Assembly (NCBI GenBank): GCA_900169235.1 | Contig: FWCC01000063.1 | Span: 62,001 to 126,000, forward strand | Direction of reading: 5' to 3' | DNA: 64,000 nt | Origin: Zarea fungicola | Taxonomy: Eukaryota; Ascomycota; Sordariomycetes; Hypocreales; Cordycipitaceae | Part shown: piece by piece, positions 1 through 11,003 of the stretch | Layout of the letters: each line of letters begins with the position of its first letter | Position numbering within the stretch: position 1 is the first letter of the stretch | Made by a program: the position numbers and the translations under genes | The notes under the pieces: model-generated | Told to the model about the DNA's origin: nothing | What the model saw: the letters and a program-made list of their open reading frames with translations, nothing else | The model's database searches: none

Positions 1-130
1 AAAACGAGAACATTTGAATCCCTCGTTCATAACCTTTTTTTATCCCCAAGAATTTCAAAGCATATCGCTGTGCGCCCAAAGCCCTGTGTAATATGTGTAT
101 GAGTGTAAACAAATGAGACGATTCAAGGGT

Positions 131-2641
131 TTATTGCAACAACTCGACGTCAAGGCCAATTGCTCTCATGAAAAGGTTTACACTGCCGAGACGCTCCGTG
201 GCCATGGCCGGAGGTAGAGTCTTGGCCAAAGATACAGTATCCAGGACACGATCCTTGACCGCCAAAACCAATCGTGTTTGTTGGTCGTGGTTGGCACTGA
301 CACCCATGGCAGCCAGGAACTGCCAGACGTATATATCAATGCCAGCGTTGACGCTGCCAGGAAACATATTGGGGAGCGAGGGCTCCAGGCGACTGAACAG
401 AATGTCAAATGTCTGATCCCACTTCTCCCACTGCTCCGGGTTGCCAGCGCCTGTCTGCTTCAACAAAACGGTTCGGCTAAGGATCAGCGTGAGCAAGGAG
501 ACACCAATGCGAGTCCTGGCGATGAGGTCCAGGTTCAGCTTGGTGGCAATCAAGTTGAGCACGCCATCAACGATGTCCAGGCCGGTATCGTTGAAGTACT
601 GCATAAGAGACGGCATAACAGTAGAGAGGAAAAGCTCAATATTTTCGCGCATTCTCGAGTTGAGAGTGGTGTCTTCTTCAGTGACTGCGGCGCCCTGAAC
701 AACATCAAGCTGATCGAGGTGATAGACAATCATGGTCAAGATGGTAGTGCGTTGCTCAAAGCTCAGGTGGGGGAAGATGCGGGGGATGGCCTTCTTACCC
801 TTTGCGCAAGAGAGGAAGGCAATAAATGGGTGAGGCACGGTGGCACCAATGGGTTCGTGAACTTTGAGCTCATCCCAAAGTTTGGCATTGAGAGCGTCCA
901 GAGCAGTTGCCCATTCGTGGTGCTTCTCTTCCAGCTCAGGGTCGGCAGGTCCGGCCATGGGGGGCGGAATGACTCTGACATGATCTTCCAGCTTCATGAG
1001 AGTATCGTAGACACGCTCGACGTTGCGGAGAATGGCTTTGCGGTCAGGGCCAGCCGCAGGGTCTCGATCTGTGGCGGGGCGAGAGGGCTCGGCCTCCTTT
1101 CGTTGGATGTTGAGGAGAGGCTTGGGGGTCTTGGCGTTGCTGAACGAGATTTTACCTAAGCTACCGGCGATGACGAGCTGCGGATTCTTGGGCTTGTTTT
1201 TGGCCGCCTCAACAGCCCTTTGGACCTGCTGCTCCATACGCTGGATATGGTTCTCAGCGGGACGGCCATGGCGCCGCGCTCCATGGCGGCTACCAGTCTG
1301 GAACAGGTAGGTCTGCGCAAAGTTGCTGAGTGGCTGGCTGGGGTTCTGTCGCTGGCCAGCACGGATATGGCTGTAAACCTGATAGTAGAAGTCTTCTGCA
1401 ATGGACGTGTCGCCACTTTGTTCGGAAGGGTTGCCGGTAGCGGCGATGAGTTGCTGCAGTTGAATTCTCGTAATGAAGTTCTTGTCCTGAGGGGTCATGA
1501 CGCCGTTGTCCTTGGATAGAAGCCAGATCTTATGATTACGCTTGGCTCGCTTGGTTTCCTGGTCCAGAAACGCGATCTTCTCCTCTTCGGACATGCCAGA
1601 GAGTTGAGGGTGATTATGCAAATGCTGCATCGAGCCCACGCCACTGAGAGATCTGCCATGCTGCGGGCCAGCAAAAGCAGCGCGCTGAAGTTCGGCAGAG
1701 AGCCTGTTAGGGCTCTGTAGGATCTGGGTCGGCTGGGCATGCTGCTGCCGCAGAAACTGCTGCTCGGTGAGAATCTGGCCTTGATGAGAGGGTTCCTGTC
1801 CCGACTGGGGGCGCTGGAGAATGGTAACAGGCGGGCCATGAGCGGCGGGACCTTGCTGGTGGAACTGCGCCTGTTGGGCCTGCATCTGCGGATGACCAGG
1901 GTAGTGGCCAGTAGTTGCCTGAGGATGGGTTGAGGCGGGGTGTTGGGCCGCAGTCTCAGGAGCCTTGGGCTCAGAGCGCATTGCCGCCTCCACCTCTTCC
2001 AAACTCATCATCTTGCGGGTCTGCGTAGGTGCTTCAGGAGCAGGAGCTGTAGCCTTGGGAGCCCCGATGCCCCAAATACTCGAGTCGACATGAAGATCCG
2101 GGATCGGCTCTGCCTCGCGATACTTTTCATAGCCGGTGCGAGCAGGTGCCTTGTAGAACTGCTGTTGCTGGTGGTGTGGGTGTTGCTGCTGCTGATAGGG
2201 TTGCTGGTATTGGTGGTGTTGGTGCTGCTGTTGATGCTGGGGGGTGTAGTAAGGATCAGCGGCCTGGGGGGCCGCGTGGCCCTGAGTAGCATTACCTCTA
2301 GCTGTCGGCTGCTGACGATTGAATCGGAGGTGCTCCTCCTCAATGGCATCAGCAACCTTGGCAGTCTGGCCAAAGAAATCAAAGTCCTTGCCAACCTTGC
2401 TGCCAGTAGCTACACTGCCGGCCCCACCACCGCTGCCACCGTCGCCACCAAAAGTGTCATCGTTGAAGGCATCGTCGGCATCGTCGAGCTCATCGCCGAG
2501 ACCGTCGTAGGTGTCTTCAAAGTCAAGGGCGTCGTCAACCCGCGCGTTGTTACCGGAGAGTCCAGCAAAAGGATCGTGGGCTTGGGAAAAGCCCGGCGCA
2601 GCAGCGTTGTGCCCGCTGGTATCGAAACCAAAAAAGGACAT
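131..2641 (-). CDS. PAT1: PAT1, mRNA decapping activator (topoisomerase II-associated protein)
   Basis: Single-exon gene of 836 residues opening with MSFFGFDTSG, the typical N-terminus of fungal Pat1. In this family Pat1 bridges deadenylated mRNA, the Lsm1-7 ring and the Dhh1/Dcp2 decapping machinery, and acts in the cytoplasm and P-bodies. Visible are an acidic stretch (about residues 35-70), a glycine-rich segment, a long Gln/His-rich segment (about 125-165) followed by the conserved DLHVDSSIWG motif, a low-complexity middle, and an alpha-helical C-terminal half (about 430-836) corresponding to the PatC domain. Length fits filamentous fungal Pat1 (about 800). The ATG at 2641 is chosen because it gives the conserved N-terminus. 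The gene is divergent from the mannosyltransferase at 4443. The Q/H tract is repeat DNA and may vary in length between strains. The identification is from family features seen in the translation. Confidence 0.93.
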   Translation of the reverse strand: MSFFGFDTSGHNAAAPGFSQAHDPFAGLSGNNARVDDALDFEDTYDGLGDELDDADDAFNDDTFGGDGGSGGGAGSVATGSKVGKDFDFFGQTAKVADAIEEEHLRFNRQQPTARGNATQGHAAPQAADPYYTPQHQQQHQHHQYQQPYQQQQHPHHQQQQFYKAPARTGYEKYREAEPIPDLHVDSSIWGIGAPKATAPAPEAPTQTRKMMSLEEVEAAMRSEPKAPETAAQHPASTHPQATTGHYPGHPQMQAQQAQFHQQGPAAHGPPVTILQRPQSGQEPSHQGQILTEQQFLRQQHAQPTQILQSPNRLSAELQRAAFAGPQHGRSLSGVGSMQHLHNHPQLSGMSEEEKIAFLDQETKRAKRNHKIWLLSKDNGVMTPQDKNFITRIQLQQLIAATGNPSEQSGDTSIAEDFYYQVYSHIRAGQRQNPSQPLSNFAQTYLFQTGSRHGARRHGRPAENHIQRMEQQVQRAVEAAKNKPKNPQLVIAGSLGKISFSNAKTPKPLLNIQRKEAEPSRPATDRDPAAGPDRKAILRNVERVYDTLMKLEDHVRVIPPPMAGPADPELEEKHHEWATALDALNAKLWDELKVHEPIGATVPHPFIAFLSCAKGKKAIPRIFPHLSFEQRTTILTMIVYHLDQLDVVQGAAVTEEDTTLNSRMRENIELFLSTVMPSLMQYFNDTGLDIVDGVLNLIATKLNLDLIARTRIGVSLLTLILSRTVLLKQTGAGNPEQWEKWDQTFDILFSRLEPSLPNMFPGSVNAGIDIYVWQFLAAMGVSANHDQQTRLVLAVKDRVLDTVSLAKTLPPAMATERLGSVNLFMRAIGLDVELLQ

Positions 2642-4442
2642 GGTCGTGTTAAGTCGTCGTAATCAAAGTGCAATGTACTGTAATGAGGACTGTCAGTTGC
2701 CATATCCAAGATGTCGTACGACGGGGCGACGAAGCCATTGCGCCGAAGCATAGTGCACCAAGATTGCTTCTCATAGTATAAAGCCAGAGAGTATTGGCAA
2801 CATTCGATGCGTCATCGTAACAACGTACCACTAGAAAGATGTTGCAGGTATGGCAGTTGAAGCAAGGACGAACAAATCTATCATGGTGTTGTGTGCAGCC
2901 AAAATAGAGCGAGCGCGGCGTCGCGAACAACTGTGGGAAACTATACGACGTAGTACAGTGACGTGTCGGACCTTGGAAGGAGCAAGGAATGTGTTGCAAA
3001 CGAAGAAGAACAAGGGAGCTCTACAAAGGCGAGTGTGCAGGGGGGCCTTGAAGCTGTTTGAAAGGTGAGAGGGAGGAACTGACGTTGGTGAAAGCCTCCC
3101 CACTTTGGGCAAATTCCGCCCGCAATCGTTCTGGGAGAATCAGTCACGTGATTCAGGCCGAAATATGGATAGCTACCGGGATACGGGCGTCTTTGGCTTG
3201 GATAACTACAGAAATATAGATATTCACCGTCTTTGGTGTATTAGGAGGGAAGTTGACTGTTTTTAACTTGTGGCATGGCTTCCTAGCATGGATTGGTGGA
3301 CTGCGAGACCGAAATGTTCCAATTGTGGGTGGGCGATACGCTAATGCTGCACCTCCAAGGTAGGTACTTCTGTGACTACCCGTAGACGCCAACTGTTCAC
3401 TTCAGGCTGTGCGATTAATTCTAAAATTAACATAACATGGATATCCAGTACTGCAGGCCAGTAAAATCGAGCCGGCAACGACTAAATTTGGAAAAATCAG
3501 GTTCATGTCCGTTTCACTTGGGAACTGTAGACTGTCATACTTTGTTACCGGCCTGAGTTGCCAGAGTTCGGAGCCAAGTTCGTACAACCCTGAAAAGAGT
3601 TAAATATATCAATTATATCTACCATTGGTCTTTTATGACTTTCGCTGTACTTCCTTTCGGTCCTGTTCGAACTTGGTGACCACCCAACCTGAAGTAGCGT
3701 GTAAGTGAGTTTCAGCTTACCCTGTACCCATTCCCGGGGCTGGAGTTTTCAGACCTTTGGAAAGTTGCTTGAAGTTAATGCTGTCGCATGACTCTAGGAT
3801 GGCTTCCATAAAGTAGCGAATACCTAAAGAGTAAATACCGCGCTTGATTCCATCCATAGGCTATGCACATCTGACGGCAATATTACAAACGAGCTTTGAG
3901 CCGGTTGGGGGAGCTTCACAGCTTGCGGACTGTGACAGGTTATGTACAGGAGGTTGCATAAACAAACAAAACGAGAAATATCCTTTCATTTTTTCCAATT
4001 AGCCAAACCAAAACCAGGCCAAAATACTTCTGGTGTAAGTACTCTGAAATCAGCAGAGGACTGCTCTTATTCCCCCCCCCGCCTCGGCGTGCCGAGCATC
4101 CGCTGGCCAGCATTGTCAGCGCAGCCCTGCCGCCCACCCCCAGAAGTGCTCCTAAAAGTCCCCCCAAGCAGGGGTTCCCGCTGCCCCGCCAGTTGATTAC
4201 AGCACTGGTTCAGCGCACTCCCAGCTGCTGGAACTGCTGCAGAATCGCTAAATTTCATCCGCCAGAGGAGCGCCACTTGCCACCCCTCGGCGCCGCCTCG
4301 ACAACGGCCAATTCGCCGGCCCAACACAACCGCCCTTTTTCTAGTCTTGATTTATCTCTTGATCCTGTCCGTTGACAAGCTTCTATCTTTCGATATCTTG
4401 CCAGCCTTCTGGTCCTGGCTTCCTCTACCGCTTTTGCCCGTC
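2642..4442. other. Divergent intergenic region between PAT1 and the mannosyltransferase gene
   Basis: No convincing gene. The part next to PAT1 must contain its promoter and 5' leader. The part from about 4070 to 4340 is GC-rich and pyrimidine-biased on the + strand and probably holds the promoter of the GT15 gene. An AGGTAGGTAC motif lies at 3358-3367, shared with 15319-15328. Short open frames here show no family likeness or splice logic. Confidence 0.5.
4072..4189 (+). promoter_or_regulatory. C-rich tract with CreA/Cre1-type sites upstream of the mannosyltransferase
   Basis: A run of nine C (4072-4080) is followed by CCCCAG (4138-4143) and CCCCGC (4184-4189). The complements of both match the SYGGRG consensus of the carbon-catabolite repressor CreA/Cre1. 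Two such sites within 50 bp, about 250-300 bp before the start codon, suggest but do not prove carbon-source control. The consensus is short and frequent by chance. Confidence 0.25.
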
Positions 4443-5941
4443 ATGTGGGCGGGAAGCAATGCGCGCATCCTGCGCTACATTGCGCTGGCCAGCTTTGTAC
4501 GTCACTGTAGCGACTTTTTTGTTTTCTTTGGACTGGCCGCGATGGAACAAACGATCGCATCGTCCGGACCAGAGAAAGCTCAAGGAAACTTAACACACAA
4601 AGTCCGGAATCACATGGAATCTGAATGCGCTAACATTAGGTGCTGTCGTAGATTGTCATTTTCTTCTACCTATTCTCGACTACCCACAACCAGGCAATCC
4701 TACGACGACCTATCCCTGCCCCTAATCAGGGTCAAGCCGCTTTGCAGGCCAACGCGCAAAAGACCACCACCTCGCAAAAACCCACCGAATCTACTACCCG
4801 TGCTATTGATAAATTGCAAAAGCCTATATCCGCCGATCACAACAGTGTAGATACGAGCTCATCCAAGGGTACCAGCGCCTCCTCGGCCTTGGTAGGCGCA
4901 GGCGCCGGGCGCCGCGCCAATGCCACCTTCGTCACTCTCGCCCGCAACGTCGATGTATGGGATATTGCTCGCTCCATTCGCCAAGTCGAAGACCGATTCA
5001 ATCACCGCTATCATTATGATTGGGTCTTTCTCAATGACAAGCCCTTTGACGACACCTTCCGAAATGTGACCTCTGCGATCGTATCTGGCACCGCGCGCTT
5101 TGGTCAGATCCCCGAGGAGCACTGGTCCGTTCCCGACTGGATTGACAGCGACAAGGCTCAAAAGGTCAAAGAGGAAATGAAAGATCGAAAAATCATCTAT
5201 GGCGAATCTACCAGCTACCGCCACATGTGCCGATTCGAGTCTGGCTTCTTTGCACAGCACCCAATCATGGGCGAGTATGAATTTTACTGGCGCGTCGAGC
5301 CAAGCATTGAGCTCTTTTGCGACATTCCCGACGACCCATTCCGCTTCATGAAGGAGAATGGGAAAAAGTATAGCTTCGTCATCAGCATGCTGGAGTACGG
5401 TGACACAATCCCCACACTATGGGATAGCACCAAGAAGTTTATAGAAAACTACCCGGAGCACATTGCGGCAGACAATTCAATGGAATTCCTGAGCGATGAT
5501 GGCGGTGAGACGTACAATATGTGCCATTTCGTAAGTACAATGCTACTGGTAGCTGTGGTTTACTGGGAGAAGCAAAGCTGACGCGAGGCTTGTTAGTGGT
5601 CCAACTTTGAGATTGGTAGCCTGGACTGGATGCGGAGCGACGCCTACATTGACTTTTTCAACACGCTTGACCAGGACGGCGGCTTTTTCTACGAGCGCTG
5701 GGGCGATGCCCCCGTCCACTCGATTGGCGCAGGTCTTTTGCTCAACAAGACGGAGATTCACTTCTTTGACAATATTGCCTACTTCCACATGCCGTTTACT
5801 CACTGCCCAAATGATGCGCAGACACGAATAGATCTCAAATGCCATTGCAACCCTAGGGACAATTTCGACTGGAAGATTTATTCTTGCACATCCAAATTTT
5901 TTGAGATTAATGGGATGCAGAAACCACCATCTGCGGACTAG
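4443..5941 (+). CDS. GT15 alpha-1,2-mannosyltransferase (KRE2/MNT1/KTR family)
   Basis: Three exons: 4443-4496, 4652-5530 and 5597-5941, giving 425 residues. Intron 1 (GTACGT...GTCGTAG) and intron 2 (GTAAGT...TTGTTAG) are both phase 0. The 18-codon first exon joins to [10 protein letters not shown], so the single N-terminal signal-anchor helix (about residues 8-25) is split by intron 1, as expected for a type II Golgi protein. A Ser/Thr/Gln-rich stem follows, then the catalytic domain with [42 protein letters not shown] and, across intron 2, the YNMCHFWSNFEIG motif of the GT15 family. The family adds alpha-1,2-mannose to O- and N-glycans from GDP-mannose, with Mn2+. Length matches yeast Ktr proteins (about 390-440). 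Which paralogue (KRE2, KTR1 or other) cannot be settled by eye. Confidence 0.94.
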
Positions 5942-6624
5942 CCAATTTGACTTGTCTACATGGCTGCAATTACTGACATTCCACACATCATTGTTTTTTA
6001 TATTTCTTGATTGAGCTACAGGGGTTCTTGGCGCTTCTTCTTATTTTATTTCTTTTTGTTTTTTCCCTCCACCTAATTGCTTTGCTAACTTGCTTTGCAC
6101 TTCCATTCTCGACATTGTTTTACTCGCCAAGCACCAGAAGCAACCAGGAACGACTGCGAGGTGTCGAGTGACAATTCTCTGCCTAGGAATAGTGGTAAAA
6201 CGAACATGTACGGCCGTGGAAAGAGGTTTGTTGGCACGCTTGAAGACAGCACGGCGTTGGTTGGTGACAATTTGCTTAACTTTGTATTACATTCTGCCTG
6301 AGGGTAACGTCCAAATGTATGATACTTGTACACACATGATTTATGGCAAAAATAAGACTTTTACTACGCGGCGTTTCATGAAAGGCGACAAAGAAAGCCA
6401 TTCTAATATTAAAGTATTGCGTAAACATGAATATGTTGTTTCATTTTGCTTGATATTTTTGTCAAGTATAATACAAATCGCCCGGCGGCGAAGAATCGCT
6501 AATGCTCATTCGTACAAAGGTGTATGTATGCCTTCCCCCCGGCTATTTCCCGTCTATGCTGTACATTGAAATTTTTTTTTTCGTTCTAGATGCACTCCCA
6601 TTTCCTCTTGTGATTTTCTCGTGT
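5942..6624. other. Convergent 3' region between the mannosyltransferase and uS12m genes
   Basis: AT-rich 3' flanks of two convergent genes with T-rich and A-rich stretches suitable for 3' UTRs and poly(A) sites. I see no further gene. Confidence 0.5.
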
Positions 6625-7284
6625 CTAACCAATAGTGGCCTTCTTGGGCTTCTTGGTGCCGTATTTGCTTCGGCTCGACGAGCGGGCACCAACACCACCC
6701 TGAAAGAAATGTTAGTCCTGTCTATAAACCGGAAGAAGCTTTCCATTTCTAAAGTAAGGAGCAGAAAAAAAATAACATACTAGATCCAAAGCTCCACGAA
6801 CAAGATGATATCTCACACCAGGACAATCCTGCGCACGTCCACCACGCACCAAGACGACGCTGTGCTGCTGAATATTGTGGCCCTCGCCGGGGAGGTACGC
6901 AGTGATGAGGGCGCCCGTGGAAAGCTTGACACGGGCCGTCTTGCGCTCGCCCGAGTTGGGCTTCTTGGGCCGGACGACGCCGACACGCAGGCAGACTCCC
7001 TTGAGGACCGGGCTCCTCGTGTTGGCGAGGGCCGGAGAGACGGCGTGGCGGGCGCGCTTGCCCTTGCGGATGCCGCGCAGGACCTGGTTTAGCGTGGCAG
7101 GGCGCGCTGCCGTAGTGGAAAATGAAGCCGTGGCGGCAGCGAGGATCGGTGATTGCGAGAATGACGGTAGGCGAGAGGCCGAGGATGATGTGAAGATGCT
7201 GGGTCGGATGGTGGCTGTGGCGGCAGAAAGGAGAGGCCGACGGGCGGCGGGCGAGAAGAGGGTTCGCACGATGGAGCCGACCAT
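6625..7284 (-). CDS. MRPS12: Mitochondrial small-subunit ribosomal protein uS12m
   Basis: Two exons: 7284-6781 and 6699-6625, 192 residues. The intron starts GTATGT, ends TTTCAG and is phase 0; it joins VRGALDL to GGVGARSS. The last 25 codons are therefore a short exon that a plain open frame misses. The N-terminal 65 or so residues are rich in Arg, Ser and Ala and lack acidic residues, as a mitochondrial targeting peptide should. The body is typical S12: [27 protein letters not shown] (the decoding-centre loop), [18 protein letters not shown] and [10 protein letters not shown], ending [11 protein letters not shown]12 lies at the decoding site of the 30S-type subunit. The in-frame codon at 7308 is TTG, so the ATG at 7284 is taken as the start. 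Confidence 0.95.
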
Positions 7285-8561
7285 TTTGACAGCTGTCACA
7301 GGCGTCAATTGGGCGATGATTGGGGGATTGATGGATATTGCGCGACCATGACTTGATGGAGCTTGGTGCTGGACAATGTCGAAAACTATTTAGGAGAGTC
7401 ACGTGGAGGCCCGTTCGATTGGCGTTGAGTGGGGACCTGGGGATCGATAGGTTAGCAACAAGCATGCATGACATTTGTAGGGTGAGATGAAAAAATATAG
7501 TCGTGGCTATTTTTTATTTTTTCAAATGAAGACAACAATAATATTGCTACGGATATATATCTATAGATATATTGATACGTGTGTGTTTAAATTTAGTTCG
7601 TCATTTAATACCGAGTCCTCTGTTTACATTGTTCTGTCATGCGGTGTGCAGTTGACGAATTGGCATTTATTAAACAATGGCGTATGAAGTAACGGCCTGC
7701 CTTGAACTGTATTTACTCCCAAGCATCGGAGAAAGACTGACCAGGGAAGATGCCCAACAACAAGTATACAATTTCAGCAGTTATTTGCTGATGTTAGGGT
7801 GGGCCAATTGCTCCATTGTGCCTCGGTTCGACTCCATTTTCAACTGATTGGTCGTTGTATAAGGGTTGCAAACTAGGATGCTGCATTCTGAGAAAAGGAC
7901 TGCCGATGAACGGAGTAGGTGATTGAATAACCGAGTGACTTTACCATTTATTTCTGTCCCCATTATTTATAGAGCCCTTTTTTCCCCTGCTCAAGTATCT
8001 GGCTCGGTCTTGATGTATCTCGGCTTAAGCTACTGGTAAGCCGCTCGGCATCCTCCATCAAATTCCCCACAATGGACCAGGCCATCCGGCAGCCCGCAGA
8101 AAGTTCTCCAGCTACCGAACGCCGGCCACTATAAGGAAGCCCGCCGCCAGCTACAGCCGCCCGCCCGCCCGCGCGCGACTGGTTTTTTTTTGCTTTCTGA
8201 TTGTTGTCTATATGAATTGATTCTGTATTTTAAATTTCAATTCAATAGTAAACGAATTTTCATACTTTTGCGCGGTTCAACCAGTTCTGCTATCCATCGC
8301 AGCTCCAAACTTGACCATCTGCGTTAGCTCCTCCCGTTGCTCTCCGACTTTGGTGACAACATACCCAACCCAGCAACTGGAACACAAATCTCACCGCATT
8401 GTGTCCTAGACCAAGACCAAGCCTCCTCCTACATACACAAACCAGGAGACCAATCTTTTCTCCCTTTCTCCTCCTCTTTTACTACTCGCCCCCTCCCAAG
8501 TGTTCGCTTACTTGGGCTACGCATCAATCACATCCGCAGCATTAGAATCTCCCCGCCAATC
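7285..8561. other. Divergent intergenic region between uS12m and acyl-CoA dehydrogenase
   Basis: About 1.3 kb without a supported gene. It is AT-rich at 7490-7690 and has a GC-rich cluster at 8140-8180 (repeated GCCCGC). A C/T-rich tract at about 8430-8500 leads into the acyl-CoA dehydrogenase start, typical of a transcription start region on the + strand. Both promoters must lie here. Confidence 0.45.
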
Positions 8562-9959
8562 ATGTCTTCCTTCACAAGAGCCCTTCGCCCTGCCCTTCGA
8601 AGCAGCCGCGCTGTTCTCGCCCAGCGCCTCCCGGCGGCCCGTGGTGTCGTTGCCGCCCGTCCTCTCGCTGCCACGGCTCTGTAAGTATAATCGAGTAAAA
8701 TCAGTTGAACAGAACCGGGTCGCTAATACTTCGTTTTCAATCCCAGCCGTTCCCTCTCCACTACATCCCCCCGCCGCAGTGTCGACATCACCGACATCCC
8801 TCCCACGCCCATTTCCCACCTCACCGAGGTTGAGACCGCCATGGTCGACGCCGTCTCCAAGTTTGCCTCGGAGGTGGTCCTCCCCCGCGCCCGCGACATG
8901 GACGAGGCCGAGGCCATGGACCCCGCTGTTGTTGAGCAGCTCTTTGAGCAAGGGCTCATGGGCATCGAGATCCCCGAGGAGTACGGCGGCGCCGGCATGA
9001 ACTTCACAGCCGCCATCATCGCCATCGAGGAGCTCGCGCGTGCCGACCCATCTGTCTCCGTCATGGTCGACGTCCATAACACCCTCTGCAACACCGCCCT
9101 CATCAAGTGGGGATCCGAGGCCCTGAAAAAGAAGTACCTCCCCAAGCTGGCCACCAACACCGTCGCCTCCTTCTGCCTCTCCGAGCCCGTCTCCGGCTCC
9201 GACGCCTTCGCCATGGCCACGCGCGCCAAGGAGACGGCCGACGGCTATGTCATCTCCGGCTCCAAGATGTGGATCACAAACTCCATGGAGGCTGGCTTCT
9301 TCATCGTCTTTGCCAACCTCGACCCCAGCAAAGGCTACCGTGGCATCACTGCCTTTGTCGTCGACAAGGACATGCCCGGCTTCTCCATTGCCAAGAAGGA
9401 GAAGAAGCTCGGCATCCGCGCCAGCTCCACCTGCGTCCTCAACTTTGACGACGTCGTCGTCCCCAAAGAGAACCTCCTCGGCAACGTCGGCGAGGGCTAC
9501 AAGTACGCCATTGGCATCCTCAACGAGGGCCGCATCGGCATTGCCGCCCAGATGACCGGCCTCGCCCTCGGTGCGTTTGAAAACGCCGTCAAGTACGTCT
9601 GGAACGACCGCAAGCAGTTCGGCACCCTCGTCGGCGAGTTCCAGGGCATGCAGCACCAGATTGCCCAGTCGTACACCGAGATTGCCGCCGCGCGCGCCCT
9701 CGTCTACAATGCCGCCCGCAAGAAGGAGGCCGGCGAGGACTTTGTCCGCGACGCCGCCATGGCGAAGTTGTACGCCTCGCAGGTCGCTGGTCGCGTGAGC
9801 GGCTTGGCCGTGGAGTGGATGGGCGGCATGGGCTTTGTCCGCGAAGGGTTGGCCGAGAAGTTTTGGCGTGACAGCAAGATTGGCGCCATTTACGAGGGCA
9901 CGAGCAACATTCAGCTCAACACCATTGCCAAGCTGCTTCAGAAGGAGTACACCTCATAG
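8562..9959 (+). CDS. ACADSB: Short/branched-chain acyl-CoA dehydrogenase, mitochondrial
   Basis: Two exons: 8562-8680 and 8747-9959, 443 residues. The intron (GTAAGT...CCCAG) splits a Leu codon and lies within the Arg/Ala-rich mitochondrial presequence, which continues to RSLSTTSPRRS. The mature part has the acyl-CoA dehydrogenase order: N-terminal helical domain, beta domain with FCLSEPVSGSDAFAM and WITNSMEAGFF, and C-terminal helical domain with QFGTLVGEFQGMQ, WMGGMGFVREG and IYEGTSNIQLNTIAK. The Glu in YEGTSNIQ is the catalytic base. The sequence after it (SNIQLNTIAK) resembles ACADSB rather than SCAD. Expected role: FAD-dependent alpha,beta-dehydrogenation of branched-chain acyl-CoAs from Ile/Val or short fatty acids, passing electrons to ETF. 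The frame is open upstream to 8337 but has no ATG before 8562, which settles the start. Confidence 0.94.
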
Positions 9960-11003
9960 AGGGCTGATGGCAAAATAACAGAGAAGTTAACAGAGAAGCT
10001 AACAGGAAAAATAGCCGGCGCATCATCATATATGGGGAAGTGGGTGGATTTCGTTCAGTTTAGAATCATGTATCTGTAGACAAACCTAAAATAGAATCGT
10101 CAAAAAAATCTACATAAAAGTACAGTATCTGCAACTCCGTTGTGACAGTAAACACATCCAATTTGTCAACGTGGGAACCTCATTATTCCATTGCACTGTA
10201 GTTGATTCAATTCAAAAGACACAATCCACAGAATTGTATATTAAAACAACAGTCTATGAGAAAACACCATCAAAGTAATCATCAATTACAGAACGCTGGT
10301 TTGTTCATTCCACACTCATCACCATCCAAAAAAATATCCCCTCTAACTACCTTTTTAATAATTACCTTTTTTTGCTGTTTACCATTATTACCAAAAAAAA
10401 CAACTCACACACGAGAAAAAAACGGTTGATCCAAATGAAAGGTAAGCCCAAAAACAATCGAAACTCTAAAGGCAGAGTGTGCCCGAAGAAAGGAGTGAAT
10501 CGAAACTAAGAGGAGCGTTATGGGTAGAAACACGACAAAATGCCCCTTCCATTATATAAAAATGACCGAAAACAACCAACTTGACCGGTCTCCCAGCCTT
10601 TTTTGGTCTCGCTAATACGTCCCAGTAATTTTCCACCGTTAAAACAACAACTTTGACAAGGAGTATGGCGACAAGCCGCACCTGGGGCTCTGGTCAAAAG
10701 AAAGGAGAGTAGAAATCAAAAACCAAAACCAAAATCAAAACCAAGAGAATGAAAGTCAAGGATGGCTTGCCATGTGATGGGGGGGAATAGCATCTAAACG
10801 AATGAATTTCTTTTCGCGACGGGGCTGTTTTGCAACCGGCCCAGTTGTCCTTGAACTCCGGCTCCTCGTATGCAGCGTTCTCAAAAGAAAAAAAGTACTA
10901 CCATGCACCTCTTCGGTGGTATGGAATCCCATCATGCGCCTTATCAATTTCATTCCCCATTCAGATCATTAATAATTGTTTGTAACTATCAAAACTTGCT
11001 TGA
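9960..11003. other. Convergent 3' region between acyl-CoA dehydrogenase and PKC1
   Basis: AT-rich region with long A runs (10100-10430) facing two convergent 3' ends. No supported gene. It contains the CAAAAC-type repeat listed separately. Confidence 0.45.
10716..10743. repeat. Degenerate CCAAAA/TCAAAA tandem repeat
   Basis: About four to five imperfect 6-nt units (CAAAAC / CAAAAT) lie in tandem in the 3' flank of PKC1. It is a simple low-complexity repeat with no evident function. Confidence 0.6.

Noticed and set aside
278..1159. Open frame of 293 codons opposite PAT1
   Set aside because: Antisense shadow of the PAT1 C-terminal domain.
3660..3700. Stretch recalling the GGTTGGGTGG...ACC part of 5S rRNA on the - strand
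   Set aside because: The rest of 5S rRNA (conserved 5' half and terminal stem) is absent.
7770..7850. Perfect B-box-like GGTTCGACTCC at about 7824
   Set aside because: T-stem pairing fails (only two pairs) and no A box or acceptor stem is found at the right distance.
8517..9656. Long open frame on the - strand opposite the acyl-CoA dehydrogenase
   Set aside because: It is the antisense shadow of a GC-rich coding sequence and has a repetitive D/G/V/E/L composition with no family likeness.
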